The position numbers were made by a program, and so were the translations under genes. From Flavobacteriaceae bacterium (lineage in GTDB: Bacteria > Bacteroidota > Bacteroidia > Flavobacteriales > Flavobacteriaceae): a stretch of DNA of 51,352 nucleotides. This document shows positions 10,890 through 19,714 of the stretch, piece by piece. Every line of letters begins with the position of its first letter. Within the stretch, counting starts at the first letter, position 1. The notes under the pieces are model-generated. The model did not search any database, was not told the DNA's origin, and saw only the letters and a list, made by a program, of their open reading frames with translations. Location: the NCBI GenBank assembly GCA_023262185.1, contig JALRDO010000014.1, positions 1 to 51,352 on the forward strand, given 5' to 3'.

Positions 10890-10911
10890 GCGATGATTGG
10901 GGTGTACTTCT

Positions 10912-10919
10912 TATTTTTG
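10912..10919 (+). promoter_or_regulatory. -7 element upstream of lysS
   Basis: TATTTTTG matches TAnnTTTG exactly and ends 20 bases before the lysS ATG at 10940, predicting a leader of roughly 13-16 bases. No convincing -33 TTG is present at the usual spacing. Confidence 0.6.
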
Positions 10920-10939
10920 CGCATCTAAAGCACCTATTC

Positions 10940-12634
10940 ATGGTATTGTCTGAGCAAGAATCAATAAGAAGAGAAAAATTAGAGCGCTTGCGCGACTTAG
11001 GTATCAACCCCTATCCAGCAGCAGCCTATAAGACTACACACAGTTCAGTTACAGCCAAGACCGATTATAAAGAAGGCGAAAAGGTCGTTATGGCCGGACG
11101 TCTTATGTCGCGTCGAATTCAAGGAAAAGCCTCTTTTGCAGAGCTTCAAGACAGTGAAGGACGTATTCAATTGTACTTCAATCGCGATGAAATCTGTGCC
11201 GGAGAAGATCATACCCTTTACAACGAGGTGTACAAGAAATTACTCGACATCGGTGACATCATCGGAATCGAAGGAATGCTGTTTACTACTCAGGTGGGAG
11301 AAAAAACGGTGATGGTAAAAAGCTTTAGCCTTCTGAGCAAATCATTGCGGGTGCTTCCGTTGCCAAAAGAAGATGCTTCAGGAAAGATTTATGACGAATT
11401 CAACGACCCTGAGCAGCGCTACCGCCAACGCTATGTCGACTTGATTGTTAATCCTTCGGTGAAGGATACCTTTTTAAAGCGCACTAAAATCACGAATACC
11501 ATCCGCTCGTTCTTCAACGACAAAGGATACCTCGAGGTAGAGACCCCGATTTTGCAACCCATTCCTGGAGGTGCTGCGGCACGTCCTTTTGTGACCCATC
11601 ACAATGCCTTAAACATTCCGCTTTACCTACGTATCGCTAACGAACTGTATCTCAAAAGATTGATCGTAGGCGGATTCGACGGAGTCTATGAGTTTGCCAA
11701 AGACTTTAGAAACGAGGGGATGGACAGAACGCACAACCCTGAGTTCACCGTAATGGAGCTGTATGTAGCCTACAAAGATTATTTCTGGATGATGGAAACC
11801 ACCGAGCAATTGCTTGAGAAAGTGGCCATCGAAGCTACCGGTAGCACTACGGTCACAGTAGGAGATCAAACCATCGACTTTAAAGCCCCTTATCCAAGAG
11901 TACCCATCCTTGAAGCGATTAAGATTCACACAGGCTACGACGTCAGTACTATGGATGAAGAAGAACTGCGAAACACCGCTAAGGCCTTGAATCTTGATGT
12001 AGATGAGCGCATGGGAGTCGGAAAACTCATCGATGAGATTTTTGGTGAATGTTGCGAGCATCACTATGTGCAGCCTACCTTCATCATCGATTACCCTAAA
12101 GAGATGAGTCCGCTCACTAAAGAGCACCGCAGCAATCCTAAATTGACCGAGCGCTTTGAGCTCATGGTCAACGGAAAAGAATTGGCCAATGCCTACACCG
12201 AGCTAAACGACCCTATCGATCAACGTGAGCGTTTTGAAGACCAACTAAAACTCTCTGAAAAAGGTGACGACGAGGCCATGTTTATTGATCATGACTTCTT
12301 GCGCGCCCTAGAGTACGCAATGCCTCCCACTTCAGGAATCGGAATCGGAATCGATCGCCTATGCATGTTGATGACCAACAATACCTCTATACAAGAGGTG
12401 CTCTTCTTTCCGCAAATGAGACCGGAGAAAAAAGCGGTTGAATTAAGCGATGAAGAAAAACTCATCGTCGACCTTCTTAAGCAGCATGGCGGATCTGCAG
12501 ACTTGCCCGCGTTGAAACAAGAAAGCGGTCTGAGCGGCAAAAAATGGGACAGTTCAATGAAGAACCTGTCGAAACTCAAAGTGCTTAGCGTTCAAAAAAA
12601 CGACGACAACCTAACGGTTACTTTAGCCTCATAG
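10940..12634 (+). CDS. lysS: lysine--tRNA ligase (class II)
   Basis: LysRS charges tRNA-Lys in the cytoplasm. The start at 10940 (MVLSEQESIRREKLERLRDL) is preferred. An upstream in-frame ATG at 10823 would add 39 residues running back through the lipB start and promoter. The resulting 564-residue protein has the N-terminal OB-fold anticodon-binding domain (about 55-150). The class II catalytic core follows, with FRNEGMDRTHNPEFTVMELY as motif 2 and GIGIGIDRLCM as motif 3. It is longer than E. coli LysRS (505 residues) because of a C-terminal extension of roughly 60 residues after motif 3, which I recall as common in Bacteroidota. It is divergent from lipB. Confidence 0.97.
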   Translation: MVLSEQESIRREKLERLRDLGINPYPAAAYKTTHSSVTAKTDYKEGEKVVMAGRLMSRRIQGKASFAELQDSEGRIQLYFNRDEICAGEDHTLYNEVYKKLLDIGDIIGIEGMLFTTQVGEKTVMVKSFSLLSKSLRVLPLPKEDASGKIYDEFNDPEQRYRQRYVDLIVNPSVKDTFLKRTKITNTIRSFFNDKGYLEVETPILQPIPGGAAARPFVTHHNALNIPLYLRIANELYLKRLIVGGFDGVYEFAKDFRNEGMDRTHNPEFTVMELYVAYKDYFWMMETTEQLLEKVAIEATGSTTVTVGDQTIDFKAPYPRVPILEAIKIHTGYDVSTMDEEELRNTAKALNLDVDERMGVGKLIDEIFGECCEHHYVQPTFIIDYPKEMSPLTKEHRSNPKLTERFELMVNGKELANAYTELNDPIDQRERFEDQLKLSEKGDDEAMFIDHDFLRALEYAMPPTSGIGIGIDRLCMLMTNNTSIQEVLFFPQMRPEKKAVELSDEEKLIVDLLKQHGGSADLPALKQESGLSGKKWDSSMKNLSKLKVLSVQKNDDNLTVTLAS

Positions 12635-12703
12635 TTCTAGATGTTAAAACACGCTGAAACTACCGCAATTGTGGTATCTTGAGGCTCGTTTTAAGAAAAA
12701 ACT

Positions 12704-15205
12704 ATGATCAAAAATTGGAGTACCCTGGTAGTGATGGCTGCTGCCCTGCTTATGGCGCATCCGGCAGAAGCGCAATTCAAGTTTTTAAAGAAGAAAAAGG
12801 CCCCGGCTCCTGTCGAGAAACCGGCCCCACCTAAGAAAAAAGAGAAGATTAAGGCCTATTCTGAGGTCATTACCAAAGACGCGAAAAGCGACAGCGGACT
12901 CTTTACGGTGCATCAAATTGACGAAGATTTCTTCTACGAAATCCCAGACGAGCTGTTTGGTCGTGAAATGTTGATGGTAAGTCGTATTTCAAAAACCGCA
13001 GACGGAATTGGATTTGGTGGAGGAAAAATCAATACTCAGGTATTGCGTTGGGAGAAGCGCGCTACAAAGGTGCTCCTTCGTGTAGCCTCTTATTCTAATG
13101 TAGCCTCTGACAGCCTTCCGGTGTACGAAGCAGTGGTGAATTCAAATTTTGAGCCCGTTTTGTACAGCTTTGACATCGAAGCAATTCGCAAAGATTCACT
13201 GGGCCCAGCCACGGTAATCAAGGTCAACGACCTCTACACCAAAGACGTTCAGGCCCTCGGCATGCCAGACGGGTACAGAACCCGTTACAAAGTGAGTCGT
13301 CTAGACGGAGACCGCTCGTTCATCGAGTCGATCAAGTCGTATCCTCAAAACATTGAAAACCGTCACGTAAAAACCTATTTAGCGAAAAGCGCTCCAAGCA
13401 ACGCAGATACTGGCTCTATCTCTATTGAGATCAACAACTCGATGATTCTACTTCCTGAAGAGCCCATGAAGCGTCGTTATTTTGATCAACGCGTCGGCTG
13501 GTTTGCAAGCAGCCAAACCGATTACGGTTTAGATGCTCAGAAGAGTAAATCAGTCACCTTTCTTGACCGTTGGAGACTTGAAGTCAAAGACGAGGACATC
13601 GAGAAGTTCAAGCGCGGCGAACTCGTAGAACCGAAAAAACAGATCGTTTACTATATCGATAGAGCGACTCCTGAAAAATGGGGTCCGTTTATCAAGCAAG
13701 GTATAGAAGACTGGCAAGTCGCCTTCGAAGCGGCCGGATTTAAAAATGCAATCATCGCCAAAGATCCTCCGACCCCTGAAGAAGACCCAGAATGGTCTCC
13801 AGAAGACGTGCGTTATTCTGTAGTGCGCTACCTGGCTTCACCAATTCCAAACGCCAATGGTCCTCACGTGAGCGACCCCCGAAGTGGTGAGATTATAGAG
13901 TCAGACATCAACTGGTACCACAATGTGATGAGTTTACTTCGCAGCTGGTACTTTGTTCAAACCGCAGCAATCAACCCAGAGGCCCGTTCAGTAGAGTTCA
14001 AAGACGAAATCATGGGTCGCCTCATCCGCTTTGTTTCAGCGCACGAGGTCGGACACACCCTTGGGCTTCCGCATAACATGGGATCTTCGGTGGCATTCCC
14101 TGTAGACTCGCTTCGCTCTGCGAGTTTCACCCAGAAATACGGAACCGCTCCATCAATCATGGATTACGCCCGATTCAACTATGTGGCACAGCCCGGAGAC
14201 GATGGTGTTGCTCTTATGCCTAACATAGGGGTATACGATAAATACGCCATTAGCTGGGGATACCGCCCAATTCTTGACACCAAGGCTGAGGACGAAAAAC
14301 CTATCCTCAACCAGTGGATCTTAAAACATGCCGACGACCCTATGTACCGATTCGGACATCAGCAAGCGGGCGACGTAGTAGATCCTAGCGCACAAACCGA
14401 AGACCTCGGAGACGATGCGGTAAAAGCGAGCAATTACGGTATTGCAAACCTTAAGCGTATCTTACCTAAACTCCGAGAATGGACGACTGAAGAAGGTGAA
14501 GACTACAGCGACCTTTCAGAAATGTACGGACAGTTGGTCGGTCAATTCAGTCGCTACATGGGACACGTTTCTAATCATATTGGTGGTGTCTACGAATACC
14601 ATAAAACAACAGATCAAGACGGAAACGTCTACACTCCTGTTTCGCTTAAAAAGCAGCGTGAGTCGCTCAACTTCATGCACAAACAACTCTTTGAAACCCC
14701 TTATTGGCTCATCGATAAAGACATCATCGCAAACACAGAGTACTCAGGAGTTGTTGAGCGCATGCGCGGCCTGCAAACCCGTTACCTAGAAAACATGATG
14801 TCTTTAGGCAAGTTAGCTCGACTTGTAGAACAAGAGACGCTTTACGGGACTAAGGCCTATTCGCTTGTTCAATTCATGAAAGACCTCAGATTGGGTCTGT
14901 GGAACGAATTGTACTCAGGCAAATCTATTGACACCTACCGCAGAAACCTTCAAAAGGGGCATATTGAGCGTTTAGGATATCTTTTAACCGCAGATTCACA
15001 GCGCAAACTTCCGGATTTCGGAGGCTACCGCAAATCAACAGCGGTGACCACAGATCAGTCTGACATTAGATCGGTTGCACGTGCTGAACTAGTGAATCTA
15101 AAAGCTGCCATCAATGCGAATATGGGAGCCTCTGGTGACACGATGAGTCGTTACCACCTACAAGACGCCATCTCTAGAATCAACGAGATTCTAGACGAAG
15201 ACTAG
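12704..15205 (+). CDS. exported zinc-dependent metallopeptidase (DUF5117/DUF4953 family)
   Basis: This 833-residue protein has a signal peptide (cleavage near HPAEAQF, residue ~24) and a Lys/Pro-rich linker (about residues 28-46). An N-terminal region resembling DUF5118/DUF5117 follows, then a catalytic domain of the DUF4953 (PF16313) type. The zinc site is HEVGHTLGLPH with H447, E448, H451 and H457, the extended metzincin-like HExxHxxGxxH motif; a possible Met-turn is seen downstream (APSIMDYARF). It is expected in the periplasm or at the outer membrane, with an unknown substrate. A strong hairpin terminator follows at 15232. No convincing promoter is visible in the 69-base gap after lysS, only a degenerate TATCTTGA. 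Confidence 0.9.
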   Translation: MIKNWSTLVVMAAALLMAHPAEAQFKFLKKKKAPAPVEKPAPPKKKEKIKAYSEVITKDAKSDSGLFTVHQIDEDFFYEIPDELFGREMLMVSRISKTADGIGFGGGKINTQVLRWEKRATKVLLRVASYSNVASDSLPVYEAVVNSNFEPVLYSFDIEAIRKDSLGPATVIKVNDLYTKDVQALGMPDGYRTRYKVSRLDGDRSFIESIKSYPQNIENRHVKTYLAKSAPSNADTGSISIEINNSMILLPEEPMKRRYFDQRVGWFASSQTDYGLDAQKSKSVTFLDRWRLEVKDEDIEKFKRGELVEPKKQIVYYIDRATPEKWGPFIKQGIEDWQVAFEAAGFKNAIIAKDPPTPEEDPEWSPEDVRYSVVRYLASPIPNANGPHVSDPRSGEIIESDINWYHNVMSLLRSWYFVQTAAINPEARSVEFKDEIMGRLIRFVSAHEVGHTLGLPHNMGSSVAFPVDSLRSASFTQKYGTAPSIMDYARFNYVAQPGDDGVALMPNIGVYDKYAISWGYRPILDTKAEDEKPILNQWILKHADDPMYRFGHQQAGDVVDPSAQTEDLGDDAVKASNYGIANLKRILPKLREWTTEEGEDYSDLSEMYGQLVGQFSRYMGHVSNHIGGVYEYHKTTDQDGNVYTPVSLKKQRESLNFMHKQLFETPYWLIDKDIIANTEYSGVVERMRGLQTRYLENMMSLGKLARLVEQETLYGTKAYSLVQFMKDLRLGLWNELYSGKSIDTYRRNLQKGHIERLGYLLTADSQRKLPDFGGYRKSTAVTTDQSDIRSVARAELVNLKAAINANMGASGDTMSRYHLQDAISRINEILDED

Positions 15206-15231
15206 TGTCTTAATTCGATTTGAAACAACAC

Positions 15232-15254
15232 ATCCCCGGCGTTCCGCCGGGGAT
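15232..15254 (+). terminator. hairpin terminator after the metallopeptidase gene
   Basis: A perfect 10-bp G+C-rich stem (ATCCCCGGCG at 15232-15241 against CGCCGGGGAT at 15245-15254) with a 3-base loop lies 26 bases after the stop codon. A short TTTATT tract follows. It is one of only two strong hairpins I found in the window. Confidence 0.8.
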
Positions 15255-15336
15255 TTATTGTGAAACCCTTACCAAAAGTTTAACACCCCTTTAGTACAAA
15301 AAGGAAATATGCGCATCCACCTTTGTATCCGATAAC

Positions 15337-16182
15337 ATGAAAAATATGAAAACAACACTTTCGCTACTTGCGGCCTCAATGGCCCTATTCAGCCAAGCTC
15401 AAGTCATTATAGAGCGGTCTGATAACAACAAACACATCATCATTGAATTAGACTCAGTTACTCACAATGATGCGAGTGAATTCGTTTTAAAACGTGGTCC
15501 TAAGGCTATGAGATCTTTTACCTTCATCGCCGATGGTAAAGAAGACCAAAAGCTTTCGCCTGAACAGCGTGCACATCTCATGACACAGCAAATGGCTTTA
15601 CATCTTGACCTTAGCGAGAAGCAAGAAAAGCAAGTCGCCAACATCAATACTAAACACCATAAAACAATGCAGGCCCTGCAAGAAAAAGAGCAGGGATTTG
15701 AAAAGCGCTCCGCTGTACTAGACGAGCAGATCAAACACCAACGAGCCCTCAAAGAGGTTCTAGATGCCGCTCAATATGCCCAATTCAAGGAGATGCATAA
15801 AAAAATGCGTGAAGAACATCACCCCACAGAAGCCCCGCGCGTACGCATGATGCGTTGGAACACTCACGAAGGCGACATGGATGCCTCTGAAATACATAAG
15901 ATGCGCATTGAAGGCAAGCGCATGGAGGTTGCGGGTCCTTATGCCAAAATGATGATCAGAAAAAAAGGTGGGGCAAAAGGTGCACAGGGCATGGCCTTTA
16001 TTAGCGCTTCTGAAAAACCACTTGTCATTATTGACGGTAAGGAGTCGGATTCCGCTACAGCGCTAGAGGATTTAAACCCTAGCAAGATTGATAAAATGGA
16101 GGTACTAAAAGGAGAAAAGGCCGTAGAACAATACGGTGAAAAAGCAAAGAATGGTGTTATCCTTATCACCACAAAAAAATAA
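15337..16182 (+). CDS. exported CpxP/Spy-like protein with a C-terminal TonB-plug-like tail
   Basis: This 281-residue protein has a signal peptide (to about residue 22, LFSQAQ). Residues ~65-165 form an acidic/basic helical region (LSPEQRAHLMTQQMALHLDL, then Lys/Glu/Met-rich helices, LKEVLDAAQYAQFKEMHKKM). This resembles the periplasmic CpxP/Spy or DUF4890-type chaperone and metal-sensor fold. After a Met/Arg/His-rich linker, the last ~55 residues (KPLVIIDGKES, LNPSKIDKMEVLKGEKA, NGVILITTKK) closely resemble the plug segment of SusC/RagA TonB-dependent receptors. The protein stops exactly where a barrel would begin. Role unknown; envelope stress or peptide-mediated signalling is a guess. It stands alone between two terminators. 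A near-consensus CACCTTTG (15318-15325) may be its promoter. Confidence 0.72.
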   Translation: MKNMKTTLSLLAASMALFSQAQVIIERSDNNKHIIIELDSVTHNDASEFVLKRGPKAMRSFTFIADGKEDQKLSPEQRAHLMTQQMALHLDLSEKQEKQVANINTKHHKTMQALQEKEQGFEKRSAVLDEQIKHQRALKEVLDAAQYAQFKEMHKKMREEHHPTEAPRVRMMRWNTHEGDMDASEIHKMRIEGKRMEVAGPYAKMMIRKKGGAKGAQGMAFISASEKPLVIIDGKESDSATALEDLNPSKIDKMEVLKGEKAVEQYGEKAKNGVILITTKK

Positions 16183-16206
16183 GGTTTAGTTTTTACGTTT
16201 ACGCAA

Positions 16207-16250
16207 GAAGCCGCCTGTACTATGAAGTACAGGCGGCTTCTTCTTTTTTA
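16207..16250 (+). terminator. strong intrinsic terminator between convergent genes
   Basis: A perfect 15-bp stem (16207-16221 against 16226-16240) with a 4-base loop is followed by TTCTTTTTTA. It lies 24 bases after the CpxP-like gene and 17-60 bases beyond the 3' end of hemL. The T-tract favours plus-strand termination; the stem could also slow minus-strand transcription. Confidence 0.9.
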
Positions 16251-16266
16251 TCCTAACTGACCTGGC

Positions 16267-17544
16267 CTAAAATGAGCGCAAGGTCTCTAAGGTCTTATCT
16301 ATATCTGACTGACTCAGCGCATCGTTTAAGAAGTAGCTTTCAAAGGCCGAAGGGGGGAGGTAGACGCCTCCATCAAGCATGTGATGAAAATAACGCTTGA
16401 ACGTATCATTATTGGCACGTGCTGCCGAATCAAAATCAACCACTGGGTTTTCGTCAAAGTGCACCGACAACATACTTCCGTAACGGTTAATGGTATGGGC
16501 AATACCCTTTTCTCTTAGAATTTGCTCGATACCTCTGTGAAGGGCTGCGGCTTTTTCAGCCAGACGCTTAAATACATCCGGATCGTTCTCGATAGATTGA
16601 AGCATGGCCAGTCCGGCGGCCATAGCCAGCGGATTTCCGCTTAGCGTTCCGGCCTGATAAACAGGTCCTTCAGGGGCCAGATGACTCATGATTTCTTTGC
16701 GAGCAGCAAAGGCTCCGACCGGTAATCCACCCCCAATGACTTTTCCAAACATCACGATATCAGCATTGATCGAAGTCGTTTCTTGAGCACCTCCCTTGGC
16801 CAACCTGAATCCGGTCATGACCTCATCGAAGAGCAACAGTATATTATGGGTGTCGCAGAGGTCTCTTAGTCCCTGCAAGAAAGACTGCTCTGGAATGATG
16901 CATCCCATGTTACCCGGAATGGGCTCTATTATAATGGCGGCAATCTCTTCGGGCTGGGCCTCGATGAGAGCACGAACAGAATCTAGATCGTTATAGCGGG
17001 CCAAAAGTGTGTCTTGAGCCGTTCCGGGAGTCACCCCAGGGCTACTCGGACTACCAAAGGTCACCGCTCCGCTACCCGCCTGAATCAAAAAGGCATCAGA
17101 GTGTCCGTGATAGCATCCTGCAAATTTTATGATCTTGTGCTTTCCGGTAAATCCTCTAGCCAAACGAACAGCGCTCATACAGGCTTCAGTTCCGCTATTT
17201 ACAAAGCGTATTTTTTCGACATTGGGCACCATACTCACGGCCAACTCAGCGAGCTGGGTTTCGATCTCTGTTGGCATTCCGAAAGAGGTTCCCTTATCAG
17301 CTGCACGCTTGACCGCATCGATAACGGGTTCAAAGGCGTGACCAAAGAGAAGAGGCCCCCAAGACGAAATGTAGTCAATGAGCGTATGCCCGTCTTCGGT
17401 GTGCAGGTGTGCACCCTTGGCATGTTTAACAAATACGGGGGTTCCACCCACCGATTCAAAGGCGCGCACTGGTGAGTTCACCCCACCAGGAATGACCTGA
17501 TTGGCAGCCGCAAAAAGCGCACTACTTCTCTTGTATTCAATCAT
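16267..17544 (-). CDS. hemL: glutamate-1-semialdehyde 2,1-aminomutase
   Basis: HemL converts glutamate-1-semialdehyde to 5-aminolevulinate, the precursor of heme and siroheme in the C5 pathway, in the cytoplasm. The 425-residue length is usual for the family. The N-terminal [12 protein letters not shown] signature, the [11 protein letters not shown] segment and the PLP lysine K268 in [15 protein letters not shown] are all present. Its ATG overlaps the stop codon of the upstream cell-wall hydrolase gene (TAATG), so it is the last gene of a three-gene operon. It converges on the CpxP-like gene with a strong terminator between them. Confidence 0.97.
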   Translation of the reverse strand: MIEYKRSSALFAAANQVIPGGVNSPVRAFESVGGTPVFVKHAKGAHLHTEDGHTLIDYISSWGPLLFGHAFEPVIDAVKRAADKGTSFGMPTEIETQLAELAVSMVPNVEKIRFVNSGTEACMSAVRLARGFTGKHKIIKFAGCYHGHSDAFLIQAGSGAVTFGSPSSPGVTPGTAQDTLLARYNDLDSVRALIEAQPEEIAAIIIEPIPGNMGCIIPEQSFLQGLRDLCDTHNILLLFDEVMTGFRLAKGGAQETTSINADIVMFGKVIGGGLPVGAFAARKEIMSHLAPEGPVYQAGTLSGNPLAMAAGLAMLQSIENDPDVFKRLAEKAAALHRGIEQILREKGIAHTINRYGSMLSVHFDENPVVDFDSAARANNDTFKRYFHHMLDGGVYLPPSAFESYFLNDALSQSDIDKTLETLRSF

Positions 17545-18491
17545 TATTTAGATCTAGGGATTTCGAGAATCTGACCGATCGAAAGCGCATCAGAATTCAA
17601 CACATTCATTTTTTTGATGGCCTCAATAGTGACCTCGTATTTCTTGGCAATGCTGTATAGCGTATCTCCTGGTGTCACGCGATGGGCGAGTCCTCTAGAG
17701 GCATCGGCAATTTGATCTGCCGCTTCTGCCCCCATCCGCTTGGTGCGCTGAGTGGTCTCGGCAATTTTGTCTTTAGTAGCCTTTAGTGCTTCTGCGATGC
17801 GCTCCTTACGCGACAAACGATTGAGGTAGCGCTTACGCTGCCCCAGGGCTTCAGCATCGTATTGGTCTAAATCATACGTTTCAATGATTCGGATTAATTT
17901 ATCGGCATAGGCCTTATCTGTGGCATATCCGGCCGAACGCAATCCATTCGCCCAAGCCTTATAGTCAGTAGGTTCGAGGTCAAACAGAGACGCATAACGG
18001 GGTCTTGAGGTTAAAAATTGCGAGTGATCGCGGTACGAATCCAACGGGTTCTTGTATTTTCTGAAGCACTCCCCTGCCGCATCGTCGTCGTGAGAAACGC
18101 TCTTGCCCTTCCACGTATCGTGACATTTTATACCAAAGTGGTTATTCGATTCCTTTACCAAATTACTCTTGCCCGCATTGGTCTCTAAAATTCCTTGTGC
18201 CAAGGTAATACTGGCCGGAACACCAAAGCGTTTCATTTCTTTCATAGCAGGTTCGGCAAAGGTTTCGATGTATTGCTTTTCAGAAGCAAACTGTTTGTAA
18301 TCTCTCTCAGACCACTTTTTGAGTCCCATTCCTCCTATAAAATCCTGCGCGCGATCGCCCAAAGTTTCAGGTGTCTTATCTGCAGGCGTTGAGCGGGCTA
18401 TGGTATACACTTGAGGATTCGGTGTGCAGCTGCTGACCAGCACAAGCACAGAAGCACACAACAATGAGGTTACGAAGCTTTTTTGCTGCAT
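17544..18491 (-). CDS. glucosaminidase/LysM lipoprotein (peptidoglycan hydrolase)
   Basis: This 315-residue lipoprotein (lipobox VLVSSC, lipid on C22) has a glucosaminidase domain of the GH73 type at about 75-205. Typical motifs are [15 protein letters not shown] with the likely catalytic glutamate, NNHFGIKC, and YRDHSQFL. A charged linker leads to one C-terminal LysM domain (about 267-312, [16 protein letters not shown]), which binds peptidoglycan. It should cleave the glycan strand between GlcNAc and MurNAc in the periplasm. It overlaps the preceding PLP-enzyme gene by 22 bases and hemL by one base, so the three are translationally linked. Confidence 0.93.
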   Translation of the reverse strand: MQQKSFVTSLLCASVLVLVSSCTPNPQVYTIARSTPADKTPETLGDRAQDFIGGMGLKKWSERDYKQFASEKQYIETFAEPAMKEMKRFGVPASITLAQGILETNAGKSNLVKESNNHFGIKCHDTWKGKSVSHDDDAAGECFRKYKNPLDSYRDHSQFLTSRPRYASLFDLEPTDYKAWANGLRSAGYATDKAYADKLIRIIETYDLDQYDAEALGQRKRYLNRLSRKERIAEALKATKDKIAETTQRTKRMGAEAADQIADASRGLAHRVTPGDTLYSIAKKYEVTIEAIKKMNVLNSDALSIGQILEIPRSK

Positions 18492-19399
18492 GAAATCTGG
18501 ATTAAAGGCGCATTCTTTTTTTCTAGACGAGAGTTCATTCCTTCAATTCCTTGAAGACCTCCCGTATGTATGGCCAAAATTACGCTTCCTTTCGGTATGG
18601 CGCCACGTTTGACCCCATCTAAAATACCATACATCATCTTTGCGGTGTAGACCGGATCAAACAGCACCTCGGTTCGCTTCAGCCACGAATTCATTTGCTC
18701 GACCAAACGCGGACTGATTTTAGCATAACCGCCAAAGGTGTAATCGTGTACGATTTCGAAATTGGTGTTCTTAGTGAAACGGGCGACCTCTTCATGCAAG
18801 CCTTTATGATCTAATGCGGCATACCCTAGCACTTTTTGATGCGGAGCGGCGGCCTCGGCGATTCCGGCGAGTGTAGCTCCTGTACCGACCGGACAGCAAA
18901 TAAAGTCCGCCGATAAATCTTCTTCTTCGAGCATCTCTGCTACCCCTTTAACGGCAAGCGCATTACTTCCGCCTTCAGGAATCATAAAAATGCCATCTTG
19001 GGCACAAAGCGCTCTCGCCTTTTTTTCGTCTCGAGTAAGCATCCGATAGCGCTCACGATCGACAAAGATGAATTTCATTCCAAGCGCCTGGGCTTTGCTC
19101 AGGGTCGGATTCTCATCAATGCGATTTTTCAGTTCCTCACCACGGATGATTCCCGTAGACTTAAATCCGTGCTCTGCAGCTGCAGCGGCCGTGGCCAAGA
19201 TGTGGTTTGAATAGGCACCCCCAAAGGTAAGTAGCGTGTGGGCTTTCTTTAATCGGGCCGCCTCTAAATTGTATTTAAGCTTTCGAAGCTTGTTGCCCGA
19301 AATAAGCGGATGCAACTGGTCTTCGCGCTTCAGTATCAATTGCACTCCATGGGATTGAAGGATCGGAAGCTGAAGTTTTTGATTGCGACTCGGTTGCAT
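18470..19399 (-). CDS. PLP-dependent ACC deaminase / D-cysteine desulfhydrase family protein
   Basis: This fold-type II PLP enzyme belongs to the family containing 1-aminocyclopropane-1-carboxylate deaminase and D-cysteine desulfhydrase. Which substrate it uses cannot be told by eye. K37 in SGNKLRKLKYN is the likely PLP lysine, followed by the GGAYSNH motif and CPVGTGATLAGI. The start at 19399 (309 residues, MQPSRNQKLQL) is preferred. Upstream in-frame codons lead only to a TTG at 19441, which would place a perfect -7 element inside the gene. The TAACTTTG element at 19406-19413 ends six bases before the chosen ATG. It heads an operon with the glucosaminidase and hemL. Confidence 0.88.
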   Translation of the reverse strand: MQPSRNQKLQLPILQSHGVQLILKREDQLHPLISGNKLRKLKYNLEAARLKKAHTLLTFGGAYSNHILATAAAAAEHGFKSTGIIRGEELKNRIDENPTLSKAQALGMKFIFVDRERYRMLTRDEKKARALCAQDGIFMIPEGGSNALAVKGVAEMLEEEDLSADFICCPVGTGATLAGIAEAAAPHQKVLGYAALDHKGLHEEVARFTKNTNFEIVHDYTFGGYAKISPRLVEQMNSWLKRTEVLFDPVYTAKMMYGILDGVKRGAIPKGSVILAIHTGGLQGIEGMNSRLEKKNAPLIQISCSKKAS

Positions 19400-19405
19400 A
19401 CCCTT

Positions 19406-19413
19406 CAAAGTTA
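19406..19413 (-). promoter_or_regulatory. -7 element upstream of the ACC deaminase-like gene
   Basis: The minus strand reads TAACTTTG, a perfect TAnnTTTG match, six bases before the ATG at 19399. No TTG lies at the standard 19-21 base spacing. The predicted leader is 0-2 bases. Confidence 0.55.
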
Positions 19414-19466
19414 AGGGATTGGACCTCTGGGCGCGAGTCAAAATTTAAGATTCACTGATCTGGCAG

Positions 19467-19474
19467 TATCTTTG
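19467..19474 (+). promoter_or_regulatory. -7 element upstream of the DUF5522-like small gene
   Basis: TATCTTTG matches TAnnTTTG exactly and ends seven bases before the ATG at 19482. This implies a leader of zero to a few bases. No clear -33 TTG is seen. Confidence 0.6.
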
Positions 19475-19481
19475 TTACGCC

Positions 19482-19637
19482 ATGAGAAAGAACATTCCGG
19501 TCGAAGAAGGAGATTACTACACCGAAAACGGCTATCGGGTTTTTACCGAACAGTACCATCTAAAAAGAGGGTATTGCTGCCAAAGCGGATGCCGGCATTG
19601 CCCTTATGGCTTTGACAAAAATCGCGGTCCATCTTAA
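19482..19637 (+). CDS. small Cys-rich protein (DUF5522-like)
   Basis: This 51-residue protein is encoded between the divergent PLP-enzyme gene and the DUF4136 gene. It reads through EGDYYTENGYRVFTEQYHLK and then GYCCQSGCRHCPYGF, four closely spaced cysteines plus a histidine. This matches the small DUF5522 family as I remember it. The cysteines could hold zinc or an iron-sulfur cluster, but the function is unknown. Support comes from the clean start, the family-like motif and the perfect -7 element seven bases upstream. There is no signal peptide, so it is likely cytoplasmic. Confidence 0.82.
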   Translation: MRKNIPVEEGDYYTENGYRVFTEQYHLKRGYCCQSGCRHCPYGFDKNRGPS

Positions 19638-19714
19638 CGCTTTTTAACACGCTATCAGCGACTTAGTTTGTAACTTTAGGTAAGGAATATTTACATTCTT
19701 TACCCTTTACCGCT

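Noticed and set aside
10823-10939. Upstream start for lysS
   Set aside because: The extra residues run through the lipB coding start and both promoters and do not resemble LysRS.
11627-12127. 166-codon ORF antisense to lysS
   Set aside because: Shadow of the highly conserved lysS frame; no family resemblance.
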